Shown one piece after another: positions 1 through 9,365 of a stretch of 64,000 bases of DNA. The stretch spans positions 1,240,001 through 1,304,000 of the forward strand of contig OZ240687.1 of NCBI GenBank assembly GCA_965199285.1. Direction: 5' to 3'. Position numbers and translations under genes: made by a program. The notes below the pieces were generated by a model. It saw nothing but the letters and a program-made list of their open reading frames with translations, did not search any database and was not told the origin of the DNA. Source of the DNA: CBDDGJ01 sp965199285. Its GTDB lineage: Bacteria; Pseudomonadota; Alphaproteobacteria; RS24. How positions within the stretch are numbered: the stretch's first letter is position 1; every line of letters starts with the position of its first letter.

Positions 1-509
1 GAAGTGGAACGATTGAGCTTTTATTGACCTTACCGATTCCGCTTTGGGCGATTGTCGGTGGAAAATATCTTGCCGCATGGGGCTTTGCAAGCATAAGTCT
101 TTTGCTTACATTTCCGCTATGGATAACGGTTAGCTATCTCGGCAACCCCGATCACGGCGCGCTTATCGCCGCCTATTGCGGTGGAATTTTACTCGCCGGT
201 GGGTATGTCGCAATCAGCATGTGTATGTCAGCACTGGTACGCAGCCAGATTACCGCATTTGTGCTGGGTGTCTTGCTTTGCTTCTTTTTTACGCTCCCCG
301 GACTGCCGGTTCTTGCTGAGCTTTTGCACGATATAGTTCCCCAAACAGCATTTGAGATTTTATTAGGTTTCAGTCTGCTTACACATTTTAATACAATTTC
401 AGTTGGGGTGATTGATGCACGTGACATCATATTCTTCGCAAGCCTGATATTGGTATTTTTATGGGCAACCATCATCATTATCGATGCCAAAAAAACGGCC
501 GGAAAATAA
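1..509 (+). CDS. ABC-2 type transporter permease, GldF-like (5' end missing)
   Basis: Membrane subunit of an ABC system, probably pairing with the GldG-like protein encoded next. The open frame runs from the window edge (base 3) with no start, and the first visible residues, SGTIELLLTLPI, are the conserved motif that sits about 70-80 residues into ABC-2/GldF permeases. The N-terminus and the ATPase gene therefore lie outside the window. About 168 residues and four or five hydrophobic segments are visible. The stop precedes the likely start of the next gene by 16 bases, so an operon is likely. The substrate is unknown; GldF homologues outside gliding Bacteroidetes have no agreed role. Confidence 0.8.
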   Translation, partial: SGTIELLLTLPIPLWAIVGGKYLAAWGFASISLLLTFPLWITVSYLGNPDHGALIAAYCGGILLAGGYVAISMCMSALVRSQITAFVLGVLLCFFFTLPGLPVLAELLHDIVPQTAFEILLGFSLLTHFNTISVGVIDARDIIFFASLILVFLWATIIIIDAKKTAGK

Positions 510-525
510 GAAAGCAGGAGATCAG

Positions 526-2394
526 ATGCACAAATCACTATTTTTCCTATCCCGTCCCCTTATTAGCCTGATTTTGCTTTTGGTATTTTTTGTGGCGATA
601 AATAGTTTTGCCAGCCTCAGCCTGCGACACTTAAAAATCGATCTCACAGAACAAAAACTTTTTACCCTAAGCGATGGCAGTAAGACGATATTGCGGTCAC
701 TACGTGAACCAGTGCGGTTGAAATTTTATATCTCTCGCCAAGCGGCAAATGATTTTCCACAGATACAGGCACGGGCGCAATATGTCCGCGATATGCTGGA
801 AGAAATGGTGCGGGTTGCCGATGGGATGATCGAATTAGAGATTCATGACCCCCCCGCTTTTTCAGAGCTTGAAGAAGAGATTATCGCGAAAGGATTGGTT
901 GGCCGTAACACCCCGACAAATGATACGATCTATTTTGGGCTGGTTGGCACCAATATTATCAATACGGTTGAAGTGATCCCCTATTTCGCGGCCGAGCGCG
1001 AAGCCTATCTTGAATATGATCTGGCGCGCCTGATTGCCAATCTGGATACCCCTAAAAAACCGGTTCTGGGGGTTATGTCAAACCTGCCTCTGGATACCGG
1101 AACAGGCGGATTAATGGCGGCGATGCGGGGTCAATCACAACCGTTCTTAATATATCAGGAATTAACCGACCGGTTTAATGTCGAATTTTTGTCACCGCGC
1201 ACGCAAACCATTCCCTCTTATATTCAATTATTGTTAATCGCCCATCCCCGCCCGTTAAGCGACGAATTACGTTTATCAATAGATCAGTTTGTAATGCAGG
1301 GCGGACGGCTGATTATTTTCATCGATCCGCAATCGGAAGTGAGCCTCACCGCCGGAGCAAATGGGCAACCCCTGCCAGGTGCGACCCCGCAATCGAATCT
1401 GCCGCAACTTCTCGCCGCATGGGGCGTCAAGATGGATGATGATCTCATCATTGCAGATGCCAAACGGGCGCAAGAGGTTTTTGCCGGACGTGGCCGCCAG
1501 AAATTGGTGGATTATATATTATGGCAAGGGCTCATCGCTGAGGATATGAATAGCGAAGACCTCGTTACCGGAAATATTGACCAGCTCAATATTGGCACGG
1601 CTGGCTATTTGCAAATTCTCCCGCACGCAACGGCTGAAGTAACCATATTGGCGAGCAGCTCTGATGAAGCGATGCTGCTACCACGTGAACAAGTCTTAAA
1701 ATCTCCCAGCCCAGAAAAATTACTGGCGGAATTTGAAGCCACCAAGAAGCGTTACCCGATTGCGATCCGACTGCGTGGTAAACTTAATTCTGCTTTTCGA
1801 GAAACCGCAACGCACACCAGCACAGATAATGGCAATGTTATTATTGTCAGTGATAGTGACTTTTTTGATGATCGGTTTTGGGTCAGCGAAGAAACATATT
1901 TAGGGCAGCGTTTCGGGGTGCCAATTGCGGATAATGCAAAATTTTTATTAAATGCGGCCGAGAATTTGATTGGTGCGGATAATCTTATCGGCTTACGCGG
2001 GCGCGAACCAGCCGCACGCCCCTTCACCCATTTTTTAGAGATTCAACGACAGGCAGATCAAAAATATCTAGCCGAACAACAGGCATTGCGCCAACGTGTA
2101 CAAACAGCCCAAGACGAGCTAAGCCACATTGAAGCGCGCGGTGCCGCACAAGAAGATGTCCAAGACGCCAGCAAAAAATATCGTACCGAATTATTACATG
2201 CGCGCCGCGCCTTACGAGCGGTTGAAGATAATCTACGCCGCGATATTGAAGTACTGGAAACTTATTTGCAATGGCTGAATATCGTCACAATGCCGGTTTT
2301 GATTATCCTTTTTGCCCTTATCATATCAATCATCCGGCGGCGCAAAAGATTAGCCACACAGCGCGCCGGTGGCTTTAAGGTGGTGAATTCATGA
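526..2394 (+). CDS. GldG-like ABC transporter auxiliary protein
   Basis: Large extracytoplasmic component that accompanies GldF-type permeases. There is an N-terminal membrane helix at about residues 8-28, a long soluble region with the GldG/ABC_transp_aux pattern (LTEQKLFTLSDGS near the start and a VSDSDFFDD segment late), a charged coiled-coil stretch at about 510-585, and a C-terminal membrane helix followed by a basic RRRKR tail. An ATG at 484 is in frame and overlaps the permease, but the ATG at 526 has AGGAG six bases upstream and puts the hydrophobic segment at the N-terminus, so 526 is preferred. Its stop overlaps the next start by four bases. Confidence 0.82.
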   Translation: MHKSLFFLSRPLISLILLLVFFVAINSFASLSLRHLKIDLTEQKLFTLSDGSKTILRSLREPVRLKFYISRQAANDFPQIQARAQYVRDMLEEMVRVADGMIELEIHDPPAFSELEEEIIAKGLVGRNTPTNDTIYFGLVGTNIINTVEVIPYFAAEREAYLEYDLARLIANLDTPKKPVLGVMSNLPLDTGTGGLMAAMRGQSQPFLIYQELTDRFNVEFLSPRTQTIPSYIQLLLIAHPRPLSDELRLSIDQFVMQGGRLIIFIDPQSEVSLTAGANGQPLPGATPQSNLPQLLAAWGVKMDDDLIIADAKRAQEVFAGRGRQKLVDYILWQGLIAEDMNSEDLVTGNIDQLNIGTAGYLQILPHATAEVTILASSSDEAMLLPREQVLKSPSPEKLLAEFEATKKRYPIAIRLRGKLNSAFRETATHTSTDNGNVIIVSDSDFFDDRFWVSEETYLGQRFGVPIADNAKFLLNAAENLIGADNLIGLRGREPAARPFTHFLEIQRQADQKYLAEQQALRQRVQTAQDELSHIEARGAAQEDVQDASKKYRTELLHARRALRAVEDNLRRDIEVLETYLQWLNIVTMPVLIILFALIISIIRRRKRLATQRAGGFKVVNS

Positions 2395-3371
2395 GCGCAC
2401 AATCTCGAAACGGTTTTCGATTTTTGTTGCTGGCAACCGTGTTGGCTGTAAGCCTCGCGCTTTATGGGTTTTGGCGCGAGGAACAACGCCATCAAACCGC
2501 TGAACCGGAAATTCTATTGCCATCACTTACAAAAGCAATACCCAATATTACGCGGGTTGAACTTAACAAATTACGCGGTATGAATAATATTGAACGGGTT
2601 TTTCTGGTTCGCCATAAAAGGCAATGGCTGGTTGAAAATCAGTTTCAGTATCCGGCGCAGCAACAACTTGTAAACCAGTTCATTATCCAGCTTGCACAAA
2701 TCGTAACGCTCGAAAAACGGAGCGAAAGTCCAAAATGGCACCACGCTTTGGGCGTTACGGCGGCGGAAGATTTAGGCCGCGCCATGCGGATAAAACTATT
2801 TGATGCGGATGGAAAAGAAATGTTTCATCTGCTTTTGGGGCGACAGGAAGAAAGCGAATTTGAACAAGTTCAGTTCGATAATGGGCTGGCGCCGCAAGCC
2901 GATAATTTTTATGTCCGACACGCTGACCAAAATATTGTTTGGCTTGCACGGGGGCGGATTCCACAAAATCTATTTATCGGCGCTTGGGTATCGCAAACCT
3001 TGCCAGAGATTAGACGTGAGCAGATTGCCGGTTTTTCGATGAATGGCAAACCTGCCCGCTTTGCCCACAGTGTCGAGCGCACCGCATGGCTTGAAATTTA
3101 TAACCAAACCCGATTTCAGGAGGTTTCACGAGCGGCCATAGAAGGGGTTAGCCCCCGCAATTTTGATATCCATCTCAAAAATGGCTTAACCATACGAATC
3201 CATAATTATGGTATGGTTAATTATCTGGTGACGGGCTTTTCATTTTTGCTGAGCGATGATGCGGATGAGATGACCCGTCTGCAAGCCGACCTATTGCGGC
3301 AACGCTATGATGGCTGGCTCTATCGGTTTCCGGTTGAGGCGGCAGCCGCCTTTTTACCAAATATAAAGTAA
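2391..3371 (+). CDS. DUF4340 domain protein
   Basis: About 326 residues with one N-terminal membrane helix (residues 10-27) and a soluble remainder of the DUF4340 type, a family that commonly follows GldF/GldG genes. The ATGA overlap with the GldG-like gene indicates translational coupling, so it is probably the third extracytoplasmic part of the same ABC machine. No catalytic motif is visible. The family assignment rests on position plus overall architecture (TM anchor, then repeated alpha/beta units such as RVELNKLRG and LLLGRQEES); the biochemical role is not known. Confidence 0.7.
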   Translation: MSAQSRNGFRFLLLATVLAVSLALYGFWREEQRHQTAEPEILLPSLTKAIPNITRVELNKLRGMNNIERVFLVRHKRQWLVENQFQYPAQQQLVNQFIIQLAQIVTLEKRSESPKWHHALGVTAAEDLGRAMRIKLFDADGKEMFHLLLGRQEESEFEQVQFDNGLAPQADNFYVRHADQNIVWLARGRIPQNLFIGAWVSQTLPEIRREQIAGFSMNGKPARFAHSVERTAWLEIYNQTRFQEVSRAAIEGVSPRNFDIHLKNGLTIRIHNYGMVNYLVTGFSFLLSDDADEMTRLQADLLRQRYDGWLYRFPVEAAAAFLPNIK

Positions 3372-3432
3372 AATTTCTTGCGCCTTACTGATTTTCTGCT
3401 ATCCTTTACACTCATGATTGAGGGAGATTATC

Positions 3433-4923
3433 ATGGCAGATTTTTATAAGGATATTGTCATTGTTGGTGCTGGCATAAGCGGGCTTTGTGCGGCAGTGCA
3501 TTTTAAGAAAAACCTACCGCAAAAAGACGCGATTATTCTGGAAGGGCGCGATAGTTTTGGCGGCACATGGGATTTATTTCGCTATCCAGGTATCCGCTCA
3601 GACAGCGATATGGCGACGCTTGGTTTTAAGTTCAAACCATGGCGCAAAAGCTCGTTTCTGGCCGATGGCCCTTCGATTATGGAATATTTGCGCGAGACCA
3701 TAGAAGAATATGATTTGCAATCGCTGATTAAATGTAAGCAGCACGTTAATGCGGCGGATTGGAACCCGCAAACAGGGCGCTGGACGCTGAATGTGAAAAA
3801 TAAAGATAGCGGCAAGACAGACCATTATCATGCGCGCTTTGTTTATATGTGCGGCGGCTATTATTCTTATGATAATCCGCATCGTCCTTCATTTGCGGGC
3901 GAGGCAGATTTTGCTGGCACGATCATTCATCCGCAGCTTTGGGATGAAAAGCTGGATTATAAAGATAAGCGCGTGGTGGTGATTGGCTCTGGCGCAACTG
4001 CCGCGACTCTTGTCCCAGCAATGGCGCATGAAGCGGCGCATGTCACCATGTTACAACGCTCCCCTACCTATTATGCAAAAGTACCGGATAAAGATATGTT
4101 TGCGGCACTGGCACAAAAATTATTCCCGGCTCGTATGGCGTTTAGGATTGTCCGCATGCGCAATATTTTCCGGCAATATGTGCTTTATCGCTATTGCCGC
4201 AATAATCCCGAAAAAGCAAAAGAACGCTTGCTTGATGAGGTTCGCGAAGATTTACCAAATTTCGATGTTGGCAAGCATTTCACGCCTTCCTATTATCCGT
4301 GGGAGGAACGGCTTTGCGCGCTGCCGGATGGCGATTTGTTCGAGGCGATACGTGAAAATCGCGCTTCCATCGTCACCGACCATATTGAGCATTTTGATGC
4401 GGAAGGGATTAAATTAAAATCAGGGCAGCATTTGCCTGCCGATATTATCATCACCGCAACAGGCTTAAATTTGCAAAATTTTGGCGGCGTGAAACTCTCC
4501 AAACAAGGCAAGGAAATTAATCCGGCAGATGCGACAACCTATCGTTCGATGATGTATAGTGGCATTCCCAATTTCGCAAATTGCTTTGGCTATATTAATG
4601 CGTCTTGGACATTAAAGTCGGATATTACGGCCGAATATATTTGTCGCTTGCTCGCATTTATGGATAAGAAACATTATGACATTGTCGAGCCGCATATTGC
4701 TGAGGCGCATAAAACGTCCGAGTCATTTTTGATGGATTGGAGCTCTGGCTATATTGCGCGGGCGCAAGATACGCTGCCGCGGCAAGGCACGCAAGACCCA
4801 TGGCGCAATAATCAGCATTATCTCTATGACCGGTTTATTCTTGGCAGAAAATCCGTTGATGACGGGCATTTGCATTTTGCCACTGCTGATGAGAGCGATA
4901 CAGCACAAGTCGCTGCTGAGTAA
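3433..4923 (+). CDS. flavin-containing monooxygenase (Baeyer-Villiger type)
   Basis: NADPH- and FAD-dependent oxygenase that inserts oxygen into ketones or oxidises soft nucleophiles. Visible motifs are the FAD Rossmann GAGISGLCAA at the N-terminus, GGTWDLFRYPGIRSDSD as in BVMOs, the FAGTIIHPQLW fingerprint (FxGxxxHxxxW), a second Rossmann motif GSGATAATLVP for NADPH, and the ATGLNLQ motif late. The length of 496 residues is normal. A TTG at 3418 is in frame, but AGGGAG at 3421-3426 fits the ATG at 3433. It stands alone between the ABC operon and a gene-free stretch. The substrate cannot be deduced. Confidence 0.88.
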   Translation: MADFYKDIVIVGAGISGLCAAVHFKKNLPQKDAIILEGRDSFGGTWDLFRYPGIRSDSDMATLGFKFKPWRKSSFLADGPSIMEYLRETIEEYDLQSLIKCKQHVNAADWNPQTGRWTLNVKNKDSGKTDHYHARFVYMCGGYYSYDNPHRPSFAGEADFAGTIIHPQLWDEKLDYKDKRVVVIGSGATAATLVPAMAHEAAHVTMLQRSPTYYAKVPDKDMFAALAQKLFPARMAFRIVRMRNIFRQYVLYRYCRNNPEKAKERLLDEVREDLPNFDVGKHFTPSYYPWEERLCALPDGDLFEAIRENRASIVTDHIEHFDAEGIKLKSGQHLPADIIITATGLNLQNFGGVKLSKQGKEINPADATTYRSMMYSGIPNFANCFGYINASWTLKSDITAEYICRLLAFMDKKHYDIVEPHIAEAHKTSESFLMDWSSGYIARAQDTLPRQGTQDPWRNNQHYLYDRFILGRKSVDDGHLHFATADESDTAQVAAE

Positions 4924-5039
4924 AAGAATATCCTCAAACAAAAAAGAGCGCGCCTCTTCAATTCATGATTTATCGACGGATTTACCCTATGTAATACGAA
5001 TAATCATGCCGTACGGTACGAAAGAAGAGACGCGCCTCC

Positions 5040-5123
5040 CTTTCCTCATGAGCACACCAGTCATTATCGTGCGGCTGATATGACTCCACGTCGGCTATCA
5101 AAACGTGTTTATAATGAGGAAAG
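5040..5123. repeat. 10-bp inverted repeat with 64-base interior
   Basis: The arm ctttcctcat at 5040-5049 is the exact reverse complement of atgaggaaag at 5114-5123. The interior contains two near-copies of cggctRatM about 25 bases apart. Function is unknown. Confidence 0.5.
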
Positions 5124-5183
5124 AATCAAAAAAAACAGACTATAATCGATTCATGTACAAGCACCCTTTCATTCATTTCTAGC

Positions 5184-5221
5184 ATCTCACCCTATCCCCG
5201 CTTTTTAGAGAGGGATGAGAT
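5184..5221. repeat. short hairpin
   Basis: The arms atctcaccct (5184-5193) and agggatgagat (5211-5221) pair with one bulged base around a 17-base loop. There is no T-run typical of a terminator on the + side beyond tttt at 5221-5224. It may be a weak terminator or part of the larger repeat cluster. Confidence 0.4.
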
Positions 5222-5230
5222 TTTGATACC

Positions 5231-5374
5231 GGGGTGTTAAGAAATCAAACAAGATTGACCGCGACATTTTTACCGCAAGCGGCTATTATATTGCGTCGCC
5301 ACCCCGGCTTGATCCGAGACAGCAACAGTTTTACGGCAGTTGCATACCGTCTTGTTTGAGGTTCTTAACGCCCC
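5231..5374. repeat. imperfect inverted repeat, about 24-bp arms, possible MITE-like remnant
   Basis: The left arm 5231-5254 (ggggtgttaagaa then atcaaacaaga) is matched by the reverse complement of 5350-5374 (ggggcgttaagaa then cctcaaacaaga), with about two differences and one extra base. The interior is about 95 bases and includes caccccggcttgatccgag. Long terminal inverted repeats around a short non-coding core suggest a miniature inverted-repeat element. I saw no second copy in this window and no clear target duplication. Confidence 0.45.
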
Positions 5375-5470
5375 ACCCGCAATTATATCGCGAGCAGAGT
5401 TTACACTATCTTATTTCACATATAATGCAAGCGGGATTCTCAAAAACTAATATTCATGAGTGAATAGTAT

Positions 5471-6631
5471 CTATTCCAATATGCTTTTATATTTATCCGA
5501 AAACACATCACGACCGATGATATAGCGCATAATTTCCGAACTACCAGCATAAATGCGGCTGATGCGTGAGCCGGTGAAAATGCTGGAAATTTCATATTCT
5601 TCCATATAACCCGCGCCGCCATGCAACTGCACGCCAAGGTCAGCCATTTTCCATTCCATCTCACTGCCCAGCATTTTCGCTTTCGCAGCCATATTGGCGG
5701 TAAGACGACCTTCATTATGTTCGCTTACACAATAATCAATATAGACCCGCAGCATATCAAGCTCGCCATCCATTTCCGCCATCCGGAATTGAGTATTTTG
5801 TTGCTCGCTTAACGATTTGCCAAACACTTGCCGCTCCATCACAAAATCGCGGGTGACATCAAAGGCGCGCCGCCCAACCCCCAAATAGCCACAAGCACCG
5901 ATAAGCCGCTCTTCGGCCAAACCTTCCATCAAATAATAAAAGCCTTTGCCCGCTTCGCCCAATACATTTTCTTTTGGCACTTTGACATTATCAAAAAACA
6001 GCTCCGCCGTATCTTGCGCGTGCAGGCCGATTTTTTTGAGATTGCGCCCACGCTCAAACCCCTCCATCCCGCGTTCGACAATCAGCAAAACCATAGAATG
6101 TTTATTGTCGTCACCATCCAGCTTTGCCGCGACAATCACCAGATCGGCATTAATGCCATTTGAAATATAGGTTTTAGAGCCATTTAATAAAAAATAATCG
6201 CCCATATCTTTCGCGGTCGAACGCATAGAGGCAAGATCACTACCCGCGCCGGGTTCGGTCATCGCCACCGCCAGAATATGCTCACCGCTTACGCATTTTG
6301 GCAAAAACCGCTCGCGCTGCTCTTCGGTTCCGAAGCGTTGAAAATAAGGCCCCACCAAACGGCTATGCAGCGTATTATACCATTCAGCGCAGCCTGCACG
6401 GGCGGTTTCTTCGATGATGATTTGCTCATAGCGAAAATCAGTTTCGCCCGTACCGCCATATTTTTCATCCGGCCAAATCATCAACATGCCCATCTCTCCA
6501 GCTTTGCGAAACGCATCGCGTGAGACAATCCCCTCCTCGCGCCATTGCGGCATATGCGGCTTAATCTCACTTTCCAAAAACCGGCGATAGGATTCACGAA
6601 ATAATATCTGTTCCTCGGTAAAATCTCTCAT
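5471..6631 (-). CDS. acyl-CoA dehydrogenase
   Basis: FAD enzyme making the alpha-beta double bond in acyl-CoA during fatty or branched acid breakdown. It is full length (386 residues) with the FAD/substrate signature AVAMTEPGAGSDLASM and the C-terminal QLHGGAGYMEEY and RIYAGSSEIMR segments. The position holding the catalytic glutamate in medium-chain enzymes (YEGT) is alanine here (YAGS), while GLAEERLIGA carries the glutamate used by long-chain and isovaleryl-CoA dehydrogenases, so it is probably of that branch. GGGAGA lies just upstream of the ATG at 6631. It faces away from the next two dehydrogenase genes. Confidence 0.9.
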   Translation of the reverse strand: MRDFTEEQILFRESYRRFLESEIKPHMPQWREEGIVSRDAFRKAGEMGMLMIWPDEKYGGTGETDFRYEQIIIEETARAGCAEWYNTLHSRLVGPYFQRFGTEEQRERFLPKCVSGEHILAVAMTEPGAGSDLASMRSTAKDMGDYFLLNGSKTYISNGINADLVIVAAKLDGDDNKHSMVLLIVERGMEGFERGRNLKKIGLHAQDTAELFFDNVKVPKENVLGEAGKGFYYLMEGLAEERLIGACGYLGVGRRAFDVTRDFVMERQVFGKSLSEQQNTQFRMAEMDGELDMLRVYIDYCVSEHNEGRLTANMAAKAKMLGSEMEWKMADLGVQLHGGAGYMEEYEISSIFTGSRISRIYAGSSEIMRYIIGRDVFSDKYKSILE

Positions 6632-6765
6632 AAATAATCTCCCTAAATTGTTTCATGTCTCTAGCATATTCGCCTTTTAAGGTGAAGCGATAAGGTGAAG
6701 ATGGAGGGCTTGCGTGGTAAAATAACAATCGCTAAACTATATGGAATTGGAGGGTTTACCTTTTC

Positions 6766-7899
6766 ATGCAAAGTTTTACACCTGCACATATTGAATTTCC
6801 TGCCGCGACAAAGGCTTTGCGGCAACAAGTCCGCGAATTGGTTGCCGCGCACGCACCGCGATGGACAATCCGCGAGCGGGTGAATTGCTGGACAAATTTT
6901 GACATTGAATTTTCGCGTGCTTTGGGGGCAGCCGGTTTGATCGGGATGATTTGGCCACGCCAATATGGCGGGCATGAGCGCAGTCTATTGGAACGCTATG
7001 TCGTGCAGGAAGAATTATTAGCTGCCGGTGCGCCGATTGGCGCGCATTGGGTTGCTGACCGGCAAAGTGGTACGCTTTTATTACGCTATGGCACTGCTGC
7101 GATGAAAGAGCATTGGTTGCCACGGATGGCAGCAGGAGAAGCATTTGCCTGCATTGGTTTGAGCGAACCCAATGCCGGCAGCGACCTTGCCAGCGTCCGT
7201 ACTTCAGCTAAGCGCGATGGTGATGAATGGGTAATTAATGGCCAGAAAATATGGACAACGGGCGCCCAGATTGCCCATTTCATGATTGCACTTATCCGCA
7301 CCGAAGCAGGCTCTGAGCGTCATCAAGGCCTATCGCAATTCGTTATTCCGCTTGCTACGGCTGGCATTACCCTAAAGCCGATTGAAGATTTATCTGGCGG
7401 GCATGATTTTAATGAAGTCTTTTTTGATAATGTACGATTGCCGCATGACGCTCTGTTAGGAAAAGAAGGTAATGGCTGGCCACAAGTCACCGCCGAGCTT
7501 ACATTAGAGCGGGCGGGGCCAGAGCGTTATCTTTCCAGCTATCCGCTATTGGCGGCATTTCTAGCCGAAGCAGCGCGGGAACCACATCTGCAACCCTTAG
7601 CCGGATCGCTTATCGCCCAATTATGGACATTACGACAAATGTCACTATCTGTGATAGCGCGGCTGGAAAAAGGCGAAGATGCCAATCTCGAAGCAACCAT
7701 GGTGAAAGATTTGGGCAACACATTCGAGCAAGATATTCCGACCCTTATACAGGCCGCGCTCGATGTATCATTTACCCGCGAAACGCCACTATCTGAAATG
7801 CTAGAATTTTTATTGCAGTTAGCACCGTCATTTTCGCTGCGCGGTGGCACGCGGGAAGTCTTACGCGGCATTATCGCGCGCGGGTTGGGATTGCGATGA
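6766..7899 (+). CDS. acyl-CoA dehydrogenase, probable first subunit of a heteromer
   Basis: FadE-type acyl-CoA dehydrogenase of 377 residues. GLSEPNAGSDLASVRT is the FAD/substrate signature, VTAELTLERAGPER carries a glutamate in the helix-G position, and LRGGTREVLRGIIARGLGL is the C-terminal cofactor segment. The stop overlaps the next start as ATGA. Two adjacent unequal dehydrogenases, one full and one short, are typical of alpha2beta2 ACADs that act on steroid or other bulky CoA thioesters. That role is inferred from arrangement alone. Confidence 0.87.
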   Translation: MQSFTPAHIEFPAATKALRQQVRELVAAHAPRWTIRERVNCWTNFDIEFSRALGAAGLIGMIWPRQYGGHERSLLERYVVQEELLAAGAPIGAHWVADRQSGTLLLRYGTAAMKEHWLPRMAAGEAFACIGLSEPNAGSDLASVRTSAKRDGDEWVINGQKIWTTGAQIAHFMIALIRTEAGSERHQGLSQFVIPLATAGITLKPIEDLSGGHDFNEVFFDNVRLPHDALLGKEGNGWPQVTAELTLERAGPERYLSSYPLLAAFLAEAAREPHLQPLAGSLIAQLWTLRQMSLSVIARLEKGEDANLEATMVKDLGNTFEQDIPTLIQAALDVSFTRETPLSEMLEFLLQLAPSFSLRGGTREVLRGIIARGLGLR

Positions 7900-8879
7900 C
7901 CGATCATTTATTGACAGATATGGCAGAAAAATTATTCGCGCAAAATCCTACCTGGGACGATATTACCGCGGCCGGATTGGAAACGCTGCTCATGAGCGAA
8001 GCACAAGGCGGGTTTGGGGGCAGTTGGCAAGATGCCTATCATATCTTTCGGCTCGCCGGCAATCATGCGCTGGCACACCCTTTACCAGAAACGATTTTAG
8101 CACATTATCTTATCCAAGATCTTATGGCTCAGAATCTTACTGGCAAAAAAATCGGCATTGCCGCGCAGGTAGGCGGGATATGCGAACAGCAAAAATTCAC
8201 TGGTAAATTATCGCATGTGAGCTGGGGGCGAGAGCTAGATTATGTCATCGCTCCACTTGATGACCAACTTCTGCTGCTGGATTGTAAAATGGCAGAGAGA
8301 GATGAGACGCAGAATTTTTTATCCCAAGCCACCGATGATTTGAACTTCACCACTGCACCGGTTGAGATATTAGTAGGCGCGCATGATGTCATGGCATTAG
8401 CCGCAATGATGCGGGCAGCACAAATGGCAGGCGCGATGGATAAGGCTTTGGCGATTGCGGTAAATTACGTCAATGAGCGCGACCAGTTTGGCAAGAAAAT
8501 TGGCAAATTTCAGGCGGTGCAGCAGAATCTGGCCGTATGCGCTTTGGAGGCAGCGGCCGCAAATGCCGCAAGCCTGGCCGCCTGCATAGCCGCCACGCGC
8601 GGCGATTATCGCTTTGAGGCGGCAGCCGCGAAACTAAGGTGTAATATCGCAACCAGCGAAGTCACGAAAATCAGCCATCAGGTGCATGGCGCAATTGGCT
8701 TTACGGCTGAATATCATCTTCACCCCTACACCAAGCGCTTATGGATGTGGCGTTCAGAATTTGGCAATGATAATTATTGGGCGCGTGAACTCGGCAGAAT
8801 TGCCAGCGCTCATATTGTCACAAGCGATGAGGGAGAGGCAGATTTCTGGCATTTTATGATTGCGCGGCATAATTCATAA
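7896..8879 (+). CDS. acyl-CoA dehydrogenase, short second subunit
   Basis: At 327 residues it is shorter than a normal acyl-CoA dehydrogenase (about 380). The N-terminal and middle domains are compressed (MTDHLLTDMAEKLFAQ onwards) and no EPxAGSD signature is visible, while the C-terminal helical domain is well kept (NYVNERDQFGKKIGKFQAVQ, then QVHGAIGFTAEYHLH). Such a partner usually supplies part of the FAD site to its neighbour. Translational coupling to the preceding gene supports a complex. It is less likely to be an independent enzyme. Confidence 0.82.
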   Translation: MTDHLLTDMAEKLFAQNPTWDDITAAGLETLLMSEAQGGFGGSWQDAYHIFRLAGNHALAHPLPETILAHYLIQDLMAQNLTGKKIGIAAQVGGICEQQKFTGKLSHVSWGRELDYVIAPLDDQLLLLDCKMAERDETQNFLSQATDDLNFTTAPVEILVGAHDVMALAAMMRAAQMAGAMDKALAIAVNYVNERDQFGKKIGKFQAVQQNLAVCALEAAAANAASLAACIAATRGDYRFEAAAAKLRCNIATSEVTKISHQVHGAIGFTAEYHLHPYTKRLWMWRSEFGNDNYWARELGRIASAHIVTSDEGEADFWHFMIARHNS

Positions 8880-8881
8880 TA

Positions 8882-8903
8882 TTCATAAAACTGTTACAAA
8901 ATA
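8882..8903 (+). promoter_or_regulatory. candidate PHO box before arsC-aquaporin
   Basis: Two 11-base units, ttcataaaact (8882-8892) and gttacaaaata (8893-8903), follow the PhoB pattern of tandem 11-mers and match two successive units of the site at 10030-10051 closely. It lies about 30 bases upstream of the arsC start. A further ttcat begins nine bases upstream, so the third unit is out of register. Confidence 0.5.
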
Positions 8904-8933
8904 GGGGTATGTAATAAGCTCTTAGAGAAATAT

Positions 8934-9365
8934 ATGACCAAGACAATATTGTTTTTATGTACGGGGAATAGTTGCCGCTCGATTTTGGCAGAAGCCTATA
9001 TGAACCATGCTGCGAAAGGCGGATGGCAAGCCTATAGTGCGGGCAGTCAACCGACAGGATATGTGCATCCGCAAGCTCTTACAACATTAGCCAATAATCA
9101 TATTGAAATAGAAGCACCGGCTTCAAAAAGCTGGGATATATTTGCCGCCGCTAACGCGCCAGCCTTTGAGCTTATCGTGACGGTTTGTGATAATGCGGCG
9201 GGTGAAACCTGCCCGATTTGGCTCGGACACCCCGCCACTACACATTGGCCATTTCCTGACCCTGCCGCCTTTAAGGGCGATAGCTGCGAAACACACGCCT
9301 ATTTTCAGACTGTTTTCGAGATGATAAAAAAGCGTATTGACCAGTTTCTAATGGAAAGCGGATGA
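8934..9365 (+). CDS. arsC: arsenate reductase, low-molecular-weight phosphatase family
   Basis: Reduces arsenate to arsenite. The sequence TILFLCTGNSCRSILAEAY gives the CX5R phosphate/arsenate loop (C9 to R15) of LMW protein tyrosine phosphatase-like ArsC, and a downstream ETCPIW cysteine could serve in the thiol relay. The 143-residue length is typical. It overlaps the aquaporin gene by four bases (ATGA), matching the known ArsC plus AqpS-type arrangement in which arsenite leaves through the channel. A PHO-box-like site precedes it. A protein phosphatase role is the alternative, made less likely by the neighbour. Confidence 0.88.
   Translation: MTKTILFLCTGNSCRSILAEAYMNHAAKGGWQAYSAGSQPTGYVHPQALTTLANNHIEIEAPASKSWDIFAAANAPAFELIVTVCDNAAGETCPIWLGHPATTHWPFPDPAAFKGDSCETHAYFQTVFEMIKKRIDQFLMESG

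Larger units (their letters stand above)
4924..5470. other. gene-free stretch with three inverted repeats
   Basis: This is the longest non-coding stretch in the window (about 547 bases). No frame in it has a convincing start, ribosome site or family match. It holds a 10-bp perfect inverted repeat (5040-5123), a short hairpin (5184-5221) and a larger imperfect inverted repeat (5231-5374). Segments near 4944-4958 and 5027-5042 also look like imperfect inverted copies of each other (gagcgcgcctcttc against gaagagacgcgcctc). It could be a remnant of a miniature element, a structured RNA or simply a decayed region. Confidence 0.5.

Noticed and set aside
4754..5083. ORF continuing past the monooxygenase into the intergenic region
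   Set aside because: It is an out-of-frame shadow of the monooxygenase with low-complexity composition.
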